From: Liriodendron chinense
Taxonomy: Eukaryota > Streptophyta > Magnoliopsida > Magnoliales > Magnoliaceae
NCBI GenBank assembly: GCA_003013855.2
Contig: ML058494.1
Span: 1,240,001 to 1,304,000, forward strand
Direction: 5' to 3'
Length of the DNA stretch: 64,000 nt
The translations under genes were made by a program, and so were the position numbers. Each line of letters opens with the position of its first letter. Position 1 is the stretch's first letter. The notes under the pieces were generated by a model that saw nothing but the letters and a program-made list of their open reading frames with translations, had not been told where the DNA came from and ran no database searches. Positions 1 through 11,586 of this stretch are shown here, in pieces.

Positions 1-1796
1 TGCAAGGGGGAACATCAACTCCTCTTTTCTTGTTTGCCTTTCAATTTTTGGGCCCACAAGTGGGCCATGCTGTGGGACAGTGTGCCCCGTATGCTGCTAC
101 AGTGTGGACCACCTTGTGTGGCCCACCATGATGCTTATTTTTCATTTTTTCCCCATTCTTTAAAACACAAAGATCTGGATGAAGGATAAATACAAGGATT
201 CTCTTGATCCAAAGCTAATTGGGCCCACCATGAGATGGCCCAGTTGATGAACAGAGTGGATCCTGAACGTGTGGACCCCACTAGTCAAGGCACAAAAAAA
301 AGAGAGAAAAAAAAATGTAAGCCGCTGGACAGACAGCGTCCAGCGGACACTGCTGCCCAACAACGCTTGGGCGAAGCCCAATATTAGGCGTTAACACCTT
401 GATACTTGTGTATTATCCACACCGTCCGTCTGTTTCTCCTGCCCATTTTAGGGCTGGACACCAAAAATGAAGCAGATCCAGATCTCAGGTGGACCACACC
501 ATAGAAAACAGTGGAGATAATGAAGCCCATTGTCGAAACTTCTTGGGCCCACCATGATGTTTGTAGGCCTCGTAACCCACCCAATATAAGGCTCTTCGGG
601 TCCCCCATGAGCTAAAGAACCTGATGAACGGAGTAGATCATACTCATGTGGACCCCACTTGAAAGAAAGAAAGAGAAAAGAAAAGAAAAATTATATTTGA
701 GACGCTGGACGTTCACAGCGTCAGAGACGCTGGAACAGTCCAGCGTCAGAAACATGGATGACAAGAGTGGGGTCCCCACTCCTAGGACCCACCTTGATGT
801 GTGTGTTGAATCCACACCGTCCATCTGTTTTCCCAAATCATTTTAGGGCCAGGGCCCAAATCTGAACCAGATTCAAATCTTAAGCAGACCGCACCACATG
901 AAACAGTGGAGAAAATGATGTCCACTGTCGAAACTTCCTCGGCCCACCTTGATCTTTCTAAGCCTCGTAACATACCCAATATTGGGCTCATTGGGTCCCC
1001 CATGAGCTGGGGAACCTGATAGACGGAGTGGATCATCCTCATGTGGGCCCCACCTGATGAAAACTAAGAAAAAAAAGAAAAAAAAGGAGAAAAAAAGGGC
1101 AAGGCTCCCAACGTCTCTGACGCTGGGAGCACTGACACGTTGAGTAGATATCTCGCTACTGGAGTGACGTCACCAACTTCTATGGGCCCCACCGTGTTGT
1201 ATGTGTTATATCCACACCATCCGTCCATTTGGAGAGATCATTTTAGGGCATGATCTTGAGACAGATCCAAATCTGGAGAGGGCCCCAACATAGAAAACAG
1301 TGGGGACAGTGACCTTACCGTTGAAACCTTCCTACGGCCCACCATGATGTTTATTTGAGATCCAACTTGTTCATAAGCTCACACACGTATGAGAGAAGGG
1401 AAAACAAAACTATCAGCTTGATCGAAAACTTCTGTGGGCCCCACTTGATGAGAACAATAACAAAAAAAAAAGAAAAAAAGAAAGAAAGAAAAAAAAGGGA
1501 CGCTGGGAGTAACCAGCGCCGTGGGCTGGTTGGGTTGCCCAGCAGATGGCCCACTCGTGGGACCAACCTAGATGTATGTGTTTTATCTATGCTGCCCACC
1601 CCTTTTTCCAGATCATTTTAGGGATAAGGACCAAAGATGGGACAGATCCAACTCTTAGGTGGACCACACCATCTGGAACAGTGGAAATGCTGTCCACCGT
1701 TGAAGCCTTCCTAAGGCTCACTGTGACATTTACAATGCCATCCAGGTGGAGGGGAAAACGCAAATATTAGCTTAATTTAAAACTCATGTGACCCGG

Positions 1797-1830
<34 letters not shown>

Positions 1831-2500
1831 CTCACGCTGCAGACAGTGTGCGTGCGCACGCTTCCCAGCAGGTGGCCCACCTTGTGGGTCCCACCATGAT
1901 GTATTGTCTTATTCATGCTGGCAATCTGTTTTTCCATATTATTTTAGGATATGGCCCCAATAATGAGGCTGATCCAAACGTCAGATGGACCACACCCGCA
2001 GGGAATAGTGGTCATTGATGCCCACCATTGAAAAACTTCCTTGGGGCCACTCTAGTGGTTATTTTCCATCCAACCAAAGGCTTTGGGCCCATCTTTGGGT
2101 TCCACCTTGATGGATGTATTGTTTATCATGCCACCCGTCTTGATCGACGCGTGGGGCCCGATTTGGATGGGCTTCACTTGGAAAATTGTGGTGATTGAAT
2201 ACCTACCACCGAAAACTTCTTAAGACCCACGATGATATATATTTGCTATCCGACCGGTGGGCGGGGCCCACCATGGTCCTTCCTATGATATATATGTTTT
2301 ATCCATACGGTACACTTATTTTTGTCGACCTATTTTGTATGTGCAGGCCCACGTATGGGGCCGATGTGGTCTTAAGTGGGCTATGCCGCGAAGACCTTTA
2401 CATTTCCAATGGGGCCCACAGTTCGGGTCCCACACTCTGTATATATATTGGGCCATTTATGGCCAACATTATATAATATGTCTGGTAACATGCTAGTATA
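1..2500. repeat. Diverged ~0.4-kb tandem repeat array
   Basis: The block TTTTAGGGC...AGATCCAAATCTCAGGTGGACCAC (gaps for variable bases) recurs near 445, 841, 1242, 1616 and 1943, giving periods of about 394, 401, 374 and 327 bp. A more decayed sixth copy follows at about 2100-2250. Each unit also carries a phrase like 'cccaccatgatgt' and a purine-rich (aaagaaaaa) stretch. Some units contain a CAGCGTC/GACGCTG element, which at 716-732 forms a 7-bp stem with a 3-base loop. No protein is encoded; the short frames across it differ from unit to unit. It may be internal to the long LTR that ends at 6472. I cannot assign it to a named family. Confidence 0.7.
1798..1829 (+). repeat. Poly-G tract (32 G)
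   Basis: An unbroken run of 32 G lies inside the 0.4-kb repeat array, between 'acccggc' and 'tctcacg'. Runs of this length are prone to length error in sequencing and could form G-quadruplex DNA. The exact length should not be trusted. Confidence 0.9.
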
Positions 2501-3549
2501 CTTAGCTTAATACTTCGCACTGATAATATGCTTAGTATAATGAATACCATGCTCATCCATATGCCCATACGCGTCATTTGTGTGCCTGTTATGGATCATG
2601 ATTAATCATAGCATATGCTAGTTGGCTTGTTTTACTTAGGGGACCCGTGCGAGACAGGGTTGCCCCACAAGATTGCATAGTACGCGTAAGTTTGGTGCAT
2701 GACTTGGATTGTGTGACTCATGCATTTCGTATTATATATGTCACAATCGCTTTCACACCCTAGCAGCATCGGGGTGGTGGCCACCATAGTCACATCGTGG
2801 TTGGCAGTAATGGACACCAAAAACTTGTTCTAGTATGTGGGCGCTATGGATGTCCTTGGGTGAAAGTCCCTAAACCCTGTGGTACCAGTAGGATGCTCCA
2901 ACGTCGAGACCGAGTGGATAACATGAGCGCCCAAGTGGCAAATACCAGTAGGCCGTGTCTCCCACTATGTCGAGGTCGGTTGGAAAGGAGTATGACCTTA
3001 TCCGCCCGAGTAGAGTGGGCTATAAGCTAGGTCGAGTCTGACCATCTCGTGAAATGGGTCCGCTATCGGCGAGCCGGGTGGGCATTAGCATACCACTGAT
3101 GAGGCGGATAGTGAGGTCTTTTCTACTCGTTTGGTTATGCGCGCGATGTGCGGCGGCCGGTATCAGAGTATACTAGACCCCAGTGATGTCCCAGATGAGA
3201 ACCATTTTGATATGTGGATTAGTTGAGGATGGACGTGTTTGCATTGCATCTCTAGCATGTAATACTCGGCCATGTAGGCCTTAGCATCGCATAGCCTTGG
3301 GATGGTTAATAGCATTCATGAACTTGGTAACTTAGCTCTCTATCACTTTCGCTTACTCTGATATCTGTATACTTGTCATATGCATCACACGAGTACACAC
3401 ACACTCTACTGAGCTTCTTAGGAAGCTTATGCGTGTTTGTTTACGCTGCAGGTACTAGGGCACATCAGCAGCGTTGAGCTCGGTTCATGTACCTGATCTT
3501 TTGGGCTTTTGTTATATTTTGTATTTCCCTTTCCAGCACTGTACTCAAC
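2501..3549 (+). mobile_element. Non-coding LTR-like DNA, left of nested LTR
   Basis: No open frame of note. The sequence joins directly, minus one copy of the TCAAC duplication, to 6254 on the other side of the 2.7-kb LTR at 3550-6248. Both pieces therefore belong to one older element. Its right end at 6472 (GGGGCGTGACA) is the terminal motif I associate with Del/Tekay-type gypsy LTRs. The left end is outside the window or within the tandem array. Confidence 0.5.
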
Positions 3550-4191
3550 TGTAACGCCCCCAAAATTCGACACTCGAGTATATAACTCAAATCTCGAAAT
3601 CAAGGGTGTTATGAATGAATCTTTTACAATCACAATTGAAACTTTTATCCTTTCCATTCACAAGGTACCAAATATATGGAATAAAAATAAACCAACTTTG
3701 AAAATTAAACTAAAATCAACGAGTCTATGAAATTGTTCCAAACTGTCTAAGCTAATGGCCATCTAATGGGCCTTATTACATCAATGCTTTCAAACTAAAA
3801 ATTAAAATAACTAATTCAAAGAAAATATCTTCTAGAGTATTCCCTCATCTGGAACCGCTTCCTCGAAGTCTTCTAAATCATCACCTGTCACTATGGTTAA
3901 TCGCATAACACTGCGTCAGCTATGAAAGCCGGTGAGTAATCTCGTACGGTTTAGCACATGTAATTCAACATAGGAAACACATAACTACTAAAATACAATT
4001 CATTACAAATCTAATGATAATCTCTCCAACCAAAATCTCTTAAACATGCACATGATGCAAGGTATGCAAGTGTATCCCAACAATCTCAGTACGGTTATCA
4101 ACAGGACATCCAGTTGGTTAACACTATCATCCTGGAACATCGGTCCCTAGCGGCATAGCCAACTCGGATCACGAACTGTCCCACACCTCCG

Positions 4192-4337
4192 CCTGGCCTG
4201 CGTAGTTGGTCTGTTACACACACTTGGGTGCTCACCCAACCGGCCTCGATCAACGGAGCCTTCACCTGGCCTGCGTAGCTGGTCTGTTGCACACGTTTGG
4301 GTGCTCACCCAACCGGCCTTGATCAATGGAGCAACTG
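4192..4337. repeat. 73-bp tandem duplication, two copies
   Basis: Two adjacent copies begin CCTGGCCTGCGTAG at 4192 and 4265. They differ at a handful of positions (for example tagttggt / tagctggt). They lie inside the solo LTR at 3550-6248. Confidence 0.85.
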
Positions 4338-4865
4338 GCTTATTGCAACACTCACGTGTGCTTAGCCCAAATCAACTCAAGTGCTTAACCACATACTGGA
4401 ATCCTCAATCACATGGGATCATGATTCATGCCACTCACTTTTCCCAATAATTCCAAAACCAAACACACAACCTTCTAGCCTTCTCAAAGCAACAAAATTA
4501 CCATAATTTCATAATGAAGTTATACTTCCTCTATGTAAAGTAATTAAACAATTTCTATGTCAATTTCTACTGATAATAACAAATCCAACGTTTAGAAGCC
4601 AACTTGAATCAAGCAACATTAATATTTAAACCGACGTGAATGTAGATCATGCAAAATATGGACGTCACAAATCTGATTCACGAATCAAAATTCCGTACAA
4701 CAAACCAAGGAATCTTCTTCAAAACTGTGAAGATAAATAGAGAATTTAAATGCAAGATTTATCGAGTGAAAACTATACGAGATGAACTCACCGTTTTAGA
4801 TGTTTTTCTCTTTCCTCCCGACTCCACGTCTAGCAAGAGTTGCTGAAATCCAGACGTGCAGCAAC

Positions 4866-4868
<3 letters not shown>

Positions 4869-4910
<42 letters not shown>
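4869..4910. repeat. (TC)n microsatellite
   Basis: A 42-bp pure TC run is followed to about 4984 by further interrupted CTCT tracts. Read on the - strand it is GA-rich DNA just downstream of the TATA-like site at 5018-5024, as expected for an LTR leader region. Confidence 0.95.
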
Positions 4911-4912
<2 letters not shown>

Positions 4913-5017
4913 CAAAACCTCTACTCGCACTCACTCTCTCTTTTTCTCTTTCTCTCTCTACTCGCTCTTCTCTCTCTCTCTCTACGTTTCTCTTCTAGGA
5001 AAAGATACCTAGGGGGG

Positions 5018-5024
5018 TCTTATA
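5018..5024 (-). promoter_or_regulatory. TATA-like box of the 3550-6248 LTR
   Basis: The - strand reads TGTATAAGACCCCCCTAGG, followed by a GA-rich leader. This is the best promoter candidate in the LTR and is the reason for calling it - strand. It is inferred from sequence only. Confidence 0.35.
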
Positions 5025-6248
5025 CACCACCCTAGATGAGATTGGACGGTCTAAGATGGACTTGAATGGCCTGAGTTCGCGGTACTACAACCGGACCGAA
5101 GGTGGTAGAGTTTGAGTTGGAGAAGGACTCCACTTTTCGTTTCTTGCAAAACAAACCATAAGTGAGACGTTGGAGACCTAGGTGGGGTCCACACGACCCT
5201 AACGGAGCAGATCCCGGGCTACCATGCACAGTAATGGCCAGGATCTTGGTCCCTTTTGATTCGGACGGCGATTTAAAGAAGTTCGGATAGACGGCCGATG
5301 AAAGAAATACTCAAGAGGACTTCATGCGTGGGGCAGACGGATTGATTGGACGGTTTGGATTTTCTAGATCGGGTCCATTATGATGGATGGTGTGGACGGA
5401 CAGAGACGGCAGCGCCGTCCGATGTTTACACAGCAGCAATGAAGAAGAATTCGAATAGAATTCTTTTGTTTTGTTTTTTTTTTAAACGTGCGTCTCATGT
5501 AATATAACTTTTACGCTCCTCTTTTCATGTGGGGTCTACTTGAGGTTGATCTAGACCGTTTGTTCCATCTAAAATGTGGACCACGCAAAATAAATCGCTG
5601 ACACAAAAAATGAGCAGATCCGAGTGACGGCGGCCCACTTATGGCCCGATTTCTAATTAGGGTATTTGTAGGATGATCGGAGGGTTGAAATTTGACGTGT
5701 ATGGTTATATCGTGTCCAAGAACTAGTATATAGAGTTTCGTGTGAAAATAATTTCCAGAAATCATAAAACTTAAAAAGGTGGTATAACTTAAGTTTAACT
5801 AATGGCATTTTCGTAATTATCATAAATTTACGAGTTTTGTAAAATCTATCACTTCCATATTGTTCTAGGGTTTATTCTAAGCAACTTTAATAAAGAGACC
5901 ATATAGAAATTCCCTACGGATGATTTATTATTAATTTATTAATGTATTAAGTTAGGTAATTCGCTAAATACTCAATTAAATTATTATTTAATCTATTCTA
6001 AAAATTTACATGGTATTTATTATGAATTTATCAATACTACAAGTCATGTAATTCATTAAACAAATATTTAAATTATTCTAAGGACCCGGTTTATTATAAT
6101 ATATAAGTTTATGATCGGTAATTAAGTACTTAGTGTACATGAACAATTGCAATGGCAAGATTAACGGTTTACACATTTGTATTAGGCAAATGTAGCCATT
6201 TGTACTCTCATGAAGGTATACACGCTCCCAAAATCTCGGGTCATTACA

Positions 6249-6472
6249 TCAACAAAGTATATAGTGGATATCTGATGGTGTTTATGGTTTTGATTATGCT
6301 CCTTTACAAAAAAAAAAAAAAATTACCCTGAAAATTTTCCTGGTGGGATCCTAGGATCGGAACCTGGCATATGAGAGCTAGGAGCCGAGAATGGGGTACT
6401 ACGGAGGCTGTTGGCACCAAGGTCGGCGATCGGGAATTTAGTGAGCCTGGTCCCCGAGTTTGGGGCGTGACA
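6249..6472 (+). mobile_element. Right end of a long Tekay-like LTR
   Basis: This piece contains an A15-type homopolymer near 6307 and ends CCGAGTTTGGGGCGTGACA. That terminus resembles the LTR ends of Del/Tekay chromovirus-type gypsy elements (known family trait). At 6473 the sequence changes abruptly to Athila 3' internal DNA, so this LTR was inserted into the Athila copy. The target duplication would be ACCTT, but the left partner is outside the window. Confidence 0.5.
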
Positions 6473-6885
6473 ACCTTGTTTCTATGCACTTGAGATGTTA
6501 TAAGTATGAAAGGATGAGAGATTAATTGATATGATTTTAAGATTTCTGAATTATCTTAAATATAATAATTTTTATATAAATTCCCCTATTTATCTGATTA
6601 ATAGAACATTCGAACACTTTTGAGTCTAGTTCACATTACAGGATTCTCATGGTTTAAAAGGATTATGTATATTTGTAAATTGGTTAGACTGAAGATTTGA
6701 AGTGTTTAGGAACAAAGCTAGGGAACTATGTCCATCCTTGTTCATGTGAAATAAGAAAAAAGAATGAAAGATATGGATTTCTAAAAATCATATCTAATGT
6801 ATATGAATGAGAATATGGTATTCATTGAATATTTATTGATAAATTCCAAAAAGGGCTACCTATTACCAACTAGGGGATGGTATAC

Positions 6886-8463
6886 TATTGAGCTCCTAAA
6901 TGTGCATATTCTAACACCGTTTCATTACTAACTATGCATGAAATAAGTGATTAAAGACCCAACTAATGCATGGTTTTGTGGTTGTAGGAGTGAGAGAGAG
7001 AGAATTCATCAAATGAGGGCTAAGAGATGCTATTTACACACCTTGAAGATTAAAGGAATAAAGGACCAAAGGTGGAGCAAAAATGCATTGAAGATGAAGG
7101 AGGAGAAGCTGAGGATTTCAGTCAATTTCATGTCCACCGGTCGGCCGGCCATAGCCACCAACTAGCTGGCCAAACCCTCCAAAAATAGCAAAATCTCTAG
7201 ACAAGTTTTATGAAGGCCGACCCCTTGACTCACCGGCCGGACAGACTGACCGACCGGTCGACCGACCAGCTGGCTGAAGGGTCCTCCTATGCATTGTAAT
7301 GTCCAGAGAATTTAATACTTTGAAGATGTCCATCGGCCGGCCGGCTGACCGATCAGCTGGTGGGTCGGACTGTGTAAAAAAGACTCCAGTAAAAATTACA
7401 ATTGCAAGCACTTTGTCCAACCGGCCCGACAGGAGGTCCGACCGGCCGGACAACACCCAAGAACATTCGGAGCTCCGAAAATCTCTACGCAAGACGCTAA
7501 TCTTGCGGGATTTCTCGAAGTTTCTTTGCACTTAAGGGTTTCAAAGCTATAAAAGGACTTCTCTAGCTCGTTCTTAAGGTATCCTAGAAGAGATTGAGCA
7601 TGGTGGGAGGCGGCGGAAGTCAGATCCGGAGTTCTACAACTCCTCCTAGTTTGTTCTTCTAGTTTTATATTTTTCTTAGTTGTTTTCATGTTTCCTTGGG
7701 TCATGAACGACTAAACCTCTTAGCTAGGGCTAAGAGGTGAAGCTTGTAGTGACTCTAAGATGTTTCAATTCATTTATAAGCTTGTAGTAAACCTCTTAGC
7801 TCATGGATGTTAAGAAGAATTGCTTGAGTTCTTAATTGTTTTGAATTACTCTAGACCTGTACTATCCGAGGAATTGGATTCAATACGCTCTAGACCTTTT
7901 ATCCTCATGTGGGAACTTCATACCAAAAGTTCTATTTTTCTGGAATTTTTGCTTATATGTGATTGAGTATGTGATTTGAATTAAGTTCAAATCATGATCT
8001 AGTTATATTTTGTGACAGAATTTAATGATGATTATGATTATGATCTTACCCTATTGGAACTAGGCTTGACTTATGCAATTGAGTGTGCTTAAGTCCTAAC
8101 TTGAATTGAGGGAATCATGTACTTGAATCACACATATGGCAGATTGTTTGTTTTAACTGCTCTATCATCCGGCTAGATAGAACTTAATTTCGATTCTAGT
8201 TGAGAAAGTGAGAAACCAAAACGAATTAAGCATCAATGATTGTACAAGTGGATCATTGAACCCCTAGTGCTTTTTATTATTAATTACATTCAATTTAATT
8301 CAAAATATCTATCTACACCAAATTCCAAAAATCATGTTTAATTAACTCTTAAGTAGAAACCATTGGAAGTGTTTTGTGAATTCCTACACAAATCCCTGTG
8401 GATCGACCTCGGTCTTATCAAAATTATTACTATATCGTAACCCTACACTTGGGGAAGCCAACA
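6886..8463 (+). mobile_element. Athila-type solo LTR, TSD TATAC
   Basis: The 1578-bp segment is flanked by TATAC at 6881-6885 and 8464-8468. It begins with a mutated start (TATTGAGCTCC instead of TGTTGAGCTCC) and ends ...CACTTGGGGAAGCCAACA. A TATAAAAGG box is at 7548-7556. Upstream are several CCGGCCGG and GACCGGTC-type palindromic blocks (7230-7460). Downstream is a perfect stem-loop CCTCTTAGC-TAGG-GCTAAGAGG at 7716-7737. The end segment 'gtggatcgacctcggtctta' is shared by all Athila LTRs in this window. Confidence 0.9.
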
Positions 8464-8882
8464 TATACCTGTACCCAAAGTTAGAAATGGGAAGTAGTGT
8501 AAAAGCTGTCGAAGGAACGGTAAGGCAAATTCTTGTGATATGCATTTGGTTGAGCTGTACACCGTTAGAGCTTTAGTTTTATTGATCTATGAAGAAGGTA
8601 ATCCTGGAAACTAATGAGACGAATATGCACAATGCACACTAGACCATACATGTTCGGATTCTTCTATTTGTTAATAAATTGGTGGGGATTCTATGTGAAC
8701 ACTTATTATGTTTTGAGAGCTTAGGACTTCAATTCTTATCACTCAGTTTTTCTGAATTTTGCACTCATGTGTCTTAAAGTTTATAGAAGTGTAGTTTCCA
8801 AGAGAGAGTTGAGTTTTTTTAGAGAAGTGGATTGTTTCACGCATGTTTTGCATGGAACTAGTAAAATGCTGGCTGGGGAGTG

Positions 8883-10200
8883 TGCTGAGCTCTTAATTTA
8901 TACATTTTATAACCCCATTACATCACATTGTATGCATATTTATATGTTGAAAGACCTTTTTAATGCATATTTTGTGATTGTAGGAATGAAAGAGAGACTT
9001 CACCTAATCCATGACTAAAGAACACATTTTAAAGCCATTTAATAATGACTAAAGGTGGGCCAAAGAAGAAATAAAGAAGTAAGGACAAGAAAGAGAGAAA
9101 GAAATGGAGAAAAGGAAGCCACAATGGGCTAGACTGGTCTTGACCTGTCGACCAGCATTGCAGCTCCCTTTCTAACTCACTGGACACAAGACCAGATGGG
9201 TCCGACGGGTCAAGACCAGTCAGCCATGTGCAAGCCCTCCCTCTTAAACTCCCTAGACTAAAAATGGATGGGTCCGACTGGTCAAGACCGATTGCCCAGT
9301 GTAATTTTTGAATAGTTCGAAAAGCTTATTCAGCAAGCTCCGAAAATTGTTGCGACCAGAAGTTGTTACGCAAATCTAGAAGTTTCTGAGTTGGTGGGAC
9401 TTCTCCATTATAAAAGGGCACCTAGGGTTCATTCCTAAGATATCATAGAAGGCTTGGGAATTTGTAGGAGGTGAAGAGGATTGTCGTAGAGCGTCTACAA
9501 CTCTCCCAAATCCGATTTTTCATGTTTTGTAGTTGTTTTTCATTGCTTTTAGTTGTAGCATGATGATGCTCAGCTTGAATCTCTTTGCTAAGGCTAAGAA
9601 GTGAAGCTTGTAGCTAGTTCTCATGTAGAATTCATTTGATTCAAGTACTTTACTTAAAGTTTAGATTTTTTAAGTTCTAGTTTGGATGTTTTATGAGAGT
9701 TCATGTGCTTCGGACATGAGTTCCTTATAATTCTATGAGATTATCATGTTTGGATTGATTAGATTCGAATTGTAGTAACCCTAGAGCATGCCATAGTCTC
9801 TTGGCATTACTGTTACTTCGAAGACTACATGTATTAATTCTTATGTGCTTCATTAAAATTAGAATCTTATTTTCTGACTTAAGTAGGATTGTTTGTGTTT
9901 GAATGCTTAATCTTTCAATTAGATGAGAGATAGAACTTCAAAGCTAGTTGTGTTTATGCTATGATGAATGAATTCACATGGGACTACTACAAGTGGATCC
10001 TTGAGGCCTCAGTTCCATAAATTATCAGATTTTTATAAAAGTTATTGTTTTTACTTAGTTTTTAAAATTAAACTTCAAAATTGCTGAATTTGAAGTTGTT
10101 GGAATGGTTTGAATTGGTTTACCCTAATTCTCTGTAGATCGACCTCGTTCTTACGGATTTATTACTACATTGCATGCCTTGCACTTGAGGCGAGCAAACA
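8883..10200 (+). mobile_element. 3' LTR of truncated Athila
   Basis: It starts TGCTGAGCTCTTAATTTATACA right after the polypurine-like tract and ends CTTGAGGCGAGCAAACA. A TATAAAAGG box lies at about 9419. A GA-rich stretch and degraded GGTCTTGACC-type repeats (9140-9300) lie upstream of it, as in sister LTRs. The length (1318 bp) matches the solo LTR at 51590-52907 exactly, suggesting the same subfamily. Confidence 0.85.
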
Positions 10201-11586
10201 AGCACACCGGCATTCACTATCCAGAGGTTTTAAATGAGGTTCACCTCTTAACCTTTACACAGAGGTTTCACCGGTTCATCTTTCAACCATAACGGAGTTT
10301 AGGACAAGGGATAACTCTCAACCTGACGCATGTTCACTCTGGTGTCGGAGGCTTCCCCTTAGAGACATTGTTTAGGCCCGACAAATGAGGCAAGGAGCGC
10401 CAAATGCCCGTAGTCTTTAGGCTTGACTAACGTGCCAAGGAACGGCCAACATCCCTAGAGTTTTAGGCTCAACTAATAAGCCAAGGATAAGCAATCGACC
10501 TTAGATCGAGTTTGATAAAAAACTCTACACTCAATTCCTAAAAGGAAAAGAGTGGATGGACTCTCAATAAATTAACAACCTTACTTTTTGGATGAGCCCC
10601 TTGTTCAGCGTCACTTCGAGTTGCTTGATCTTCGCTCTCCCGTGCTTCAATCAGCTCCCCGTTGCTCCCCCGATCGTGTTGCCGCTGGGTAGCCAATGCC
10701 TTAGCTACACTTGATTAATCGCCTTGCAAATGATGCCTTTGAGATGTCCAAGGTGATAAGAAGGTAGGTTTGAGAACTCTACAACTAATGGGAATAGGTT
10801 ACCTAGAGTTGCTCACCTACAAAGATTTCATCATAGAGCTTTGGATAGAGATATAACTATCAAGTTTGATCTAAACTCTAGAGATCAAAAGAGGGTAAAG
10901 ACCATCTTCTTCATGAGCTTGGAATGCTCCATTCTTGTGTTTAAATCACAAGGAAGATACCTTGCTAGGGTTAGGATATGAGCCTCAAATGGTCTCCAAC
11001 AATAGTGGCTCTAATCCTCTCAAAATCCCTCTTGTTACCCCAAAAATCGAGCCTAGTCCCATTTATAAGAAATTCACAATGGATGAAAAATTGGTAGTTA
11101 ATGGCTAGTAACGACCGGTCATTACCGGTCGGACAGGGGTCCACGATCGGTCATGATCGGTCGGCCAATGGCCTGTGAGAGACAGAAGGTTGTCTTAAAT
11201 TGGGGTCTGTCCAACCGGTCGGACCAATCCAGCCGATCGGTAATGACTGGTCAAAAGGCTTTGGAATAGCGAAATACACTGCTGCCCCAATTCTCGATAG
11301 CCCGACCTCAATGAAAAATGTATGGTGATCTTTTAGGACACCTATGGCCAATTTATGATGACTACAAGTATTTCTAAAGGTTTAGGGTCATCAAAAGGTT
11401 TGGGTTATGGTTTTGGTCAAGGTTTAAGGCTCACCAAGGCATCTCTTTTACCTGTTTCTTCTTCTTTGATGTAACAGGTCTGCTTGAGTCTTCGGTCTTC
11501 TTCTTCATTAAGCTCACACTAGACTCACTAACCTAAGTAATTGACAAACAAGGTGCACTAGTATGCCACAAAAAAGTGCACTAACA
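10201..11586 (-). mobile_element. Partial unclassified LTR, copy 1
   Basis: This matches 21970-22713 plus 24189-24880 in order, with the shared phrases 'ttttaaatgaggttcacctctt' and 'gtgcactagtatgcca' and the end GTGCACTAACA. The left part is cut by the Athila 3' LTR. Read on the - strand the LTR starts TGTTAGTGCAC. It has GACCGGTC-type palindromes at 11110-11250 and a TATA-like TTATAAATGG near 11068. It is inserted in the reverse transcriptase of the Tat element, which resumes at 11587 with a likely duplication of GAATG. No coding capacity. Confidence 0.75.

Larger units (their letters stand above)
3550..6248 (-). mobile_element. Solo LTR, 2.7 kb, gypsy-like, TSD TCAAC
   Basis: The segment starts TGTAACGCCC and ends GGTCATTACA and is flanked on both sides by TCAAC (3545-3549 and 6249-6253), a perfect 5-bp target duplication, so the boundaries are firm. 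No gag or pol lies between the ends, so it is a solo LTR. The two ends are near-inverted copies (TGTAACG / TGTAATG), which leaves the strand open. I favour the - strand because a TATA-like TATAAGA (5018-5024 read on -) is followed by a long GA-rich leader. It contains a CT microsatellite and a 73-bp duplication. Confidence 0.85.
6473..10200 (+). mobile_element. Truncated Athila element: 3' internal DNA and 3' LTR
   Basis: Positions 6473-6880 and 8469-8882 align by eye with the 3' non-coding region of the fuller Athila copy at 48700-49520. Shared landmarks are the phrases 'aaaagggctacctattaccaac' and 'ttcacgcatgttttgc', and the tract 'gctggctggggagtg' before the LTR. The 3' LTR follows at 8883-10200. 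Gag and pol are missing because the left side is cut by the Tekay-like LTR. A solo LTR (6886-8463) was later inserted into it. It lies inside an unclassified LTR that resumes at 10201. Confidence 0.8.

Noticed and set aside
1798..1829. Poly-G tract as a regulatory G-quadruplex
   Set aside because: It lies in a decayed repeat with no gene nearby, and homopolymer length is unreliable.
7208..7704. Frames of about 100 codons in the solo LTR at 6886-8463
   Set aside because: They span the CCGGCCGG repeats and the TATA box inside an LTR, and no sister LTR keeps them.
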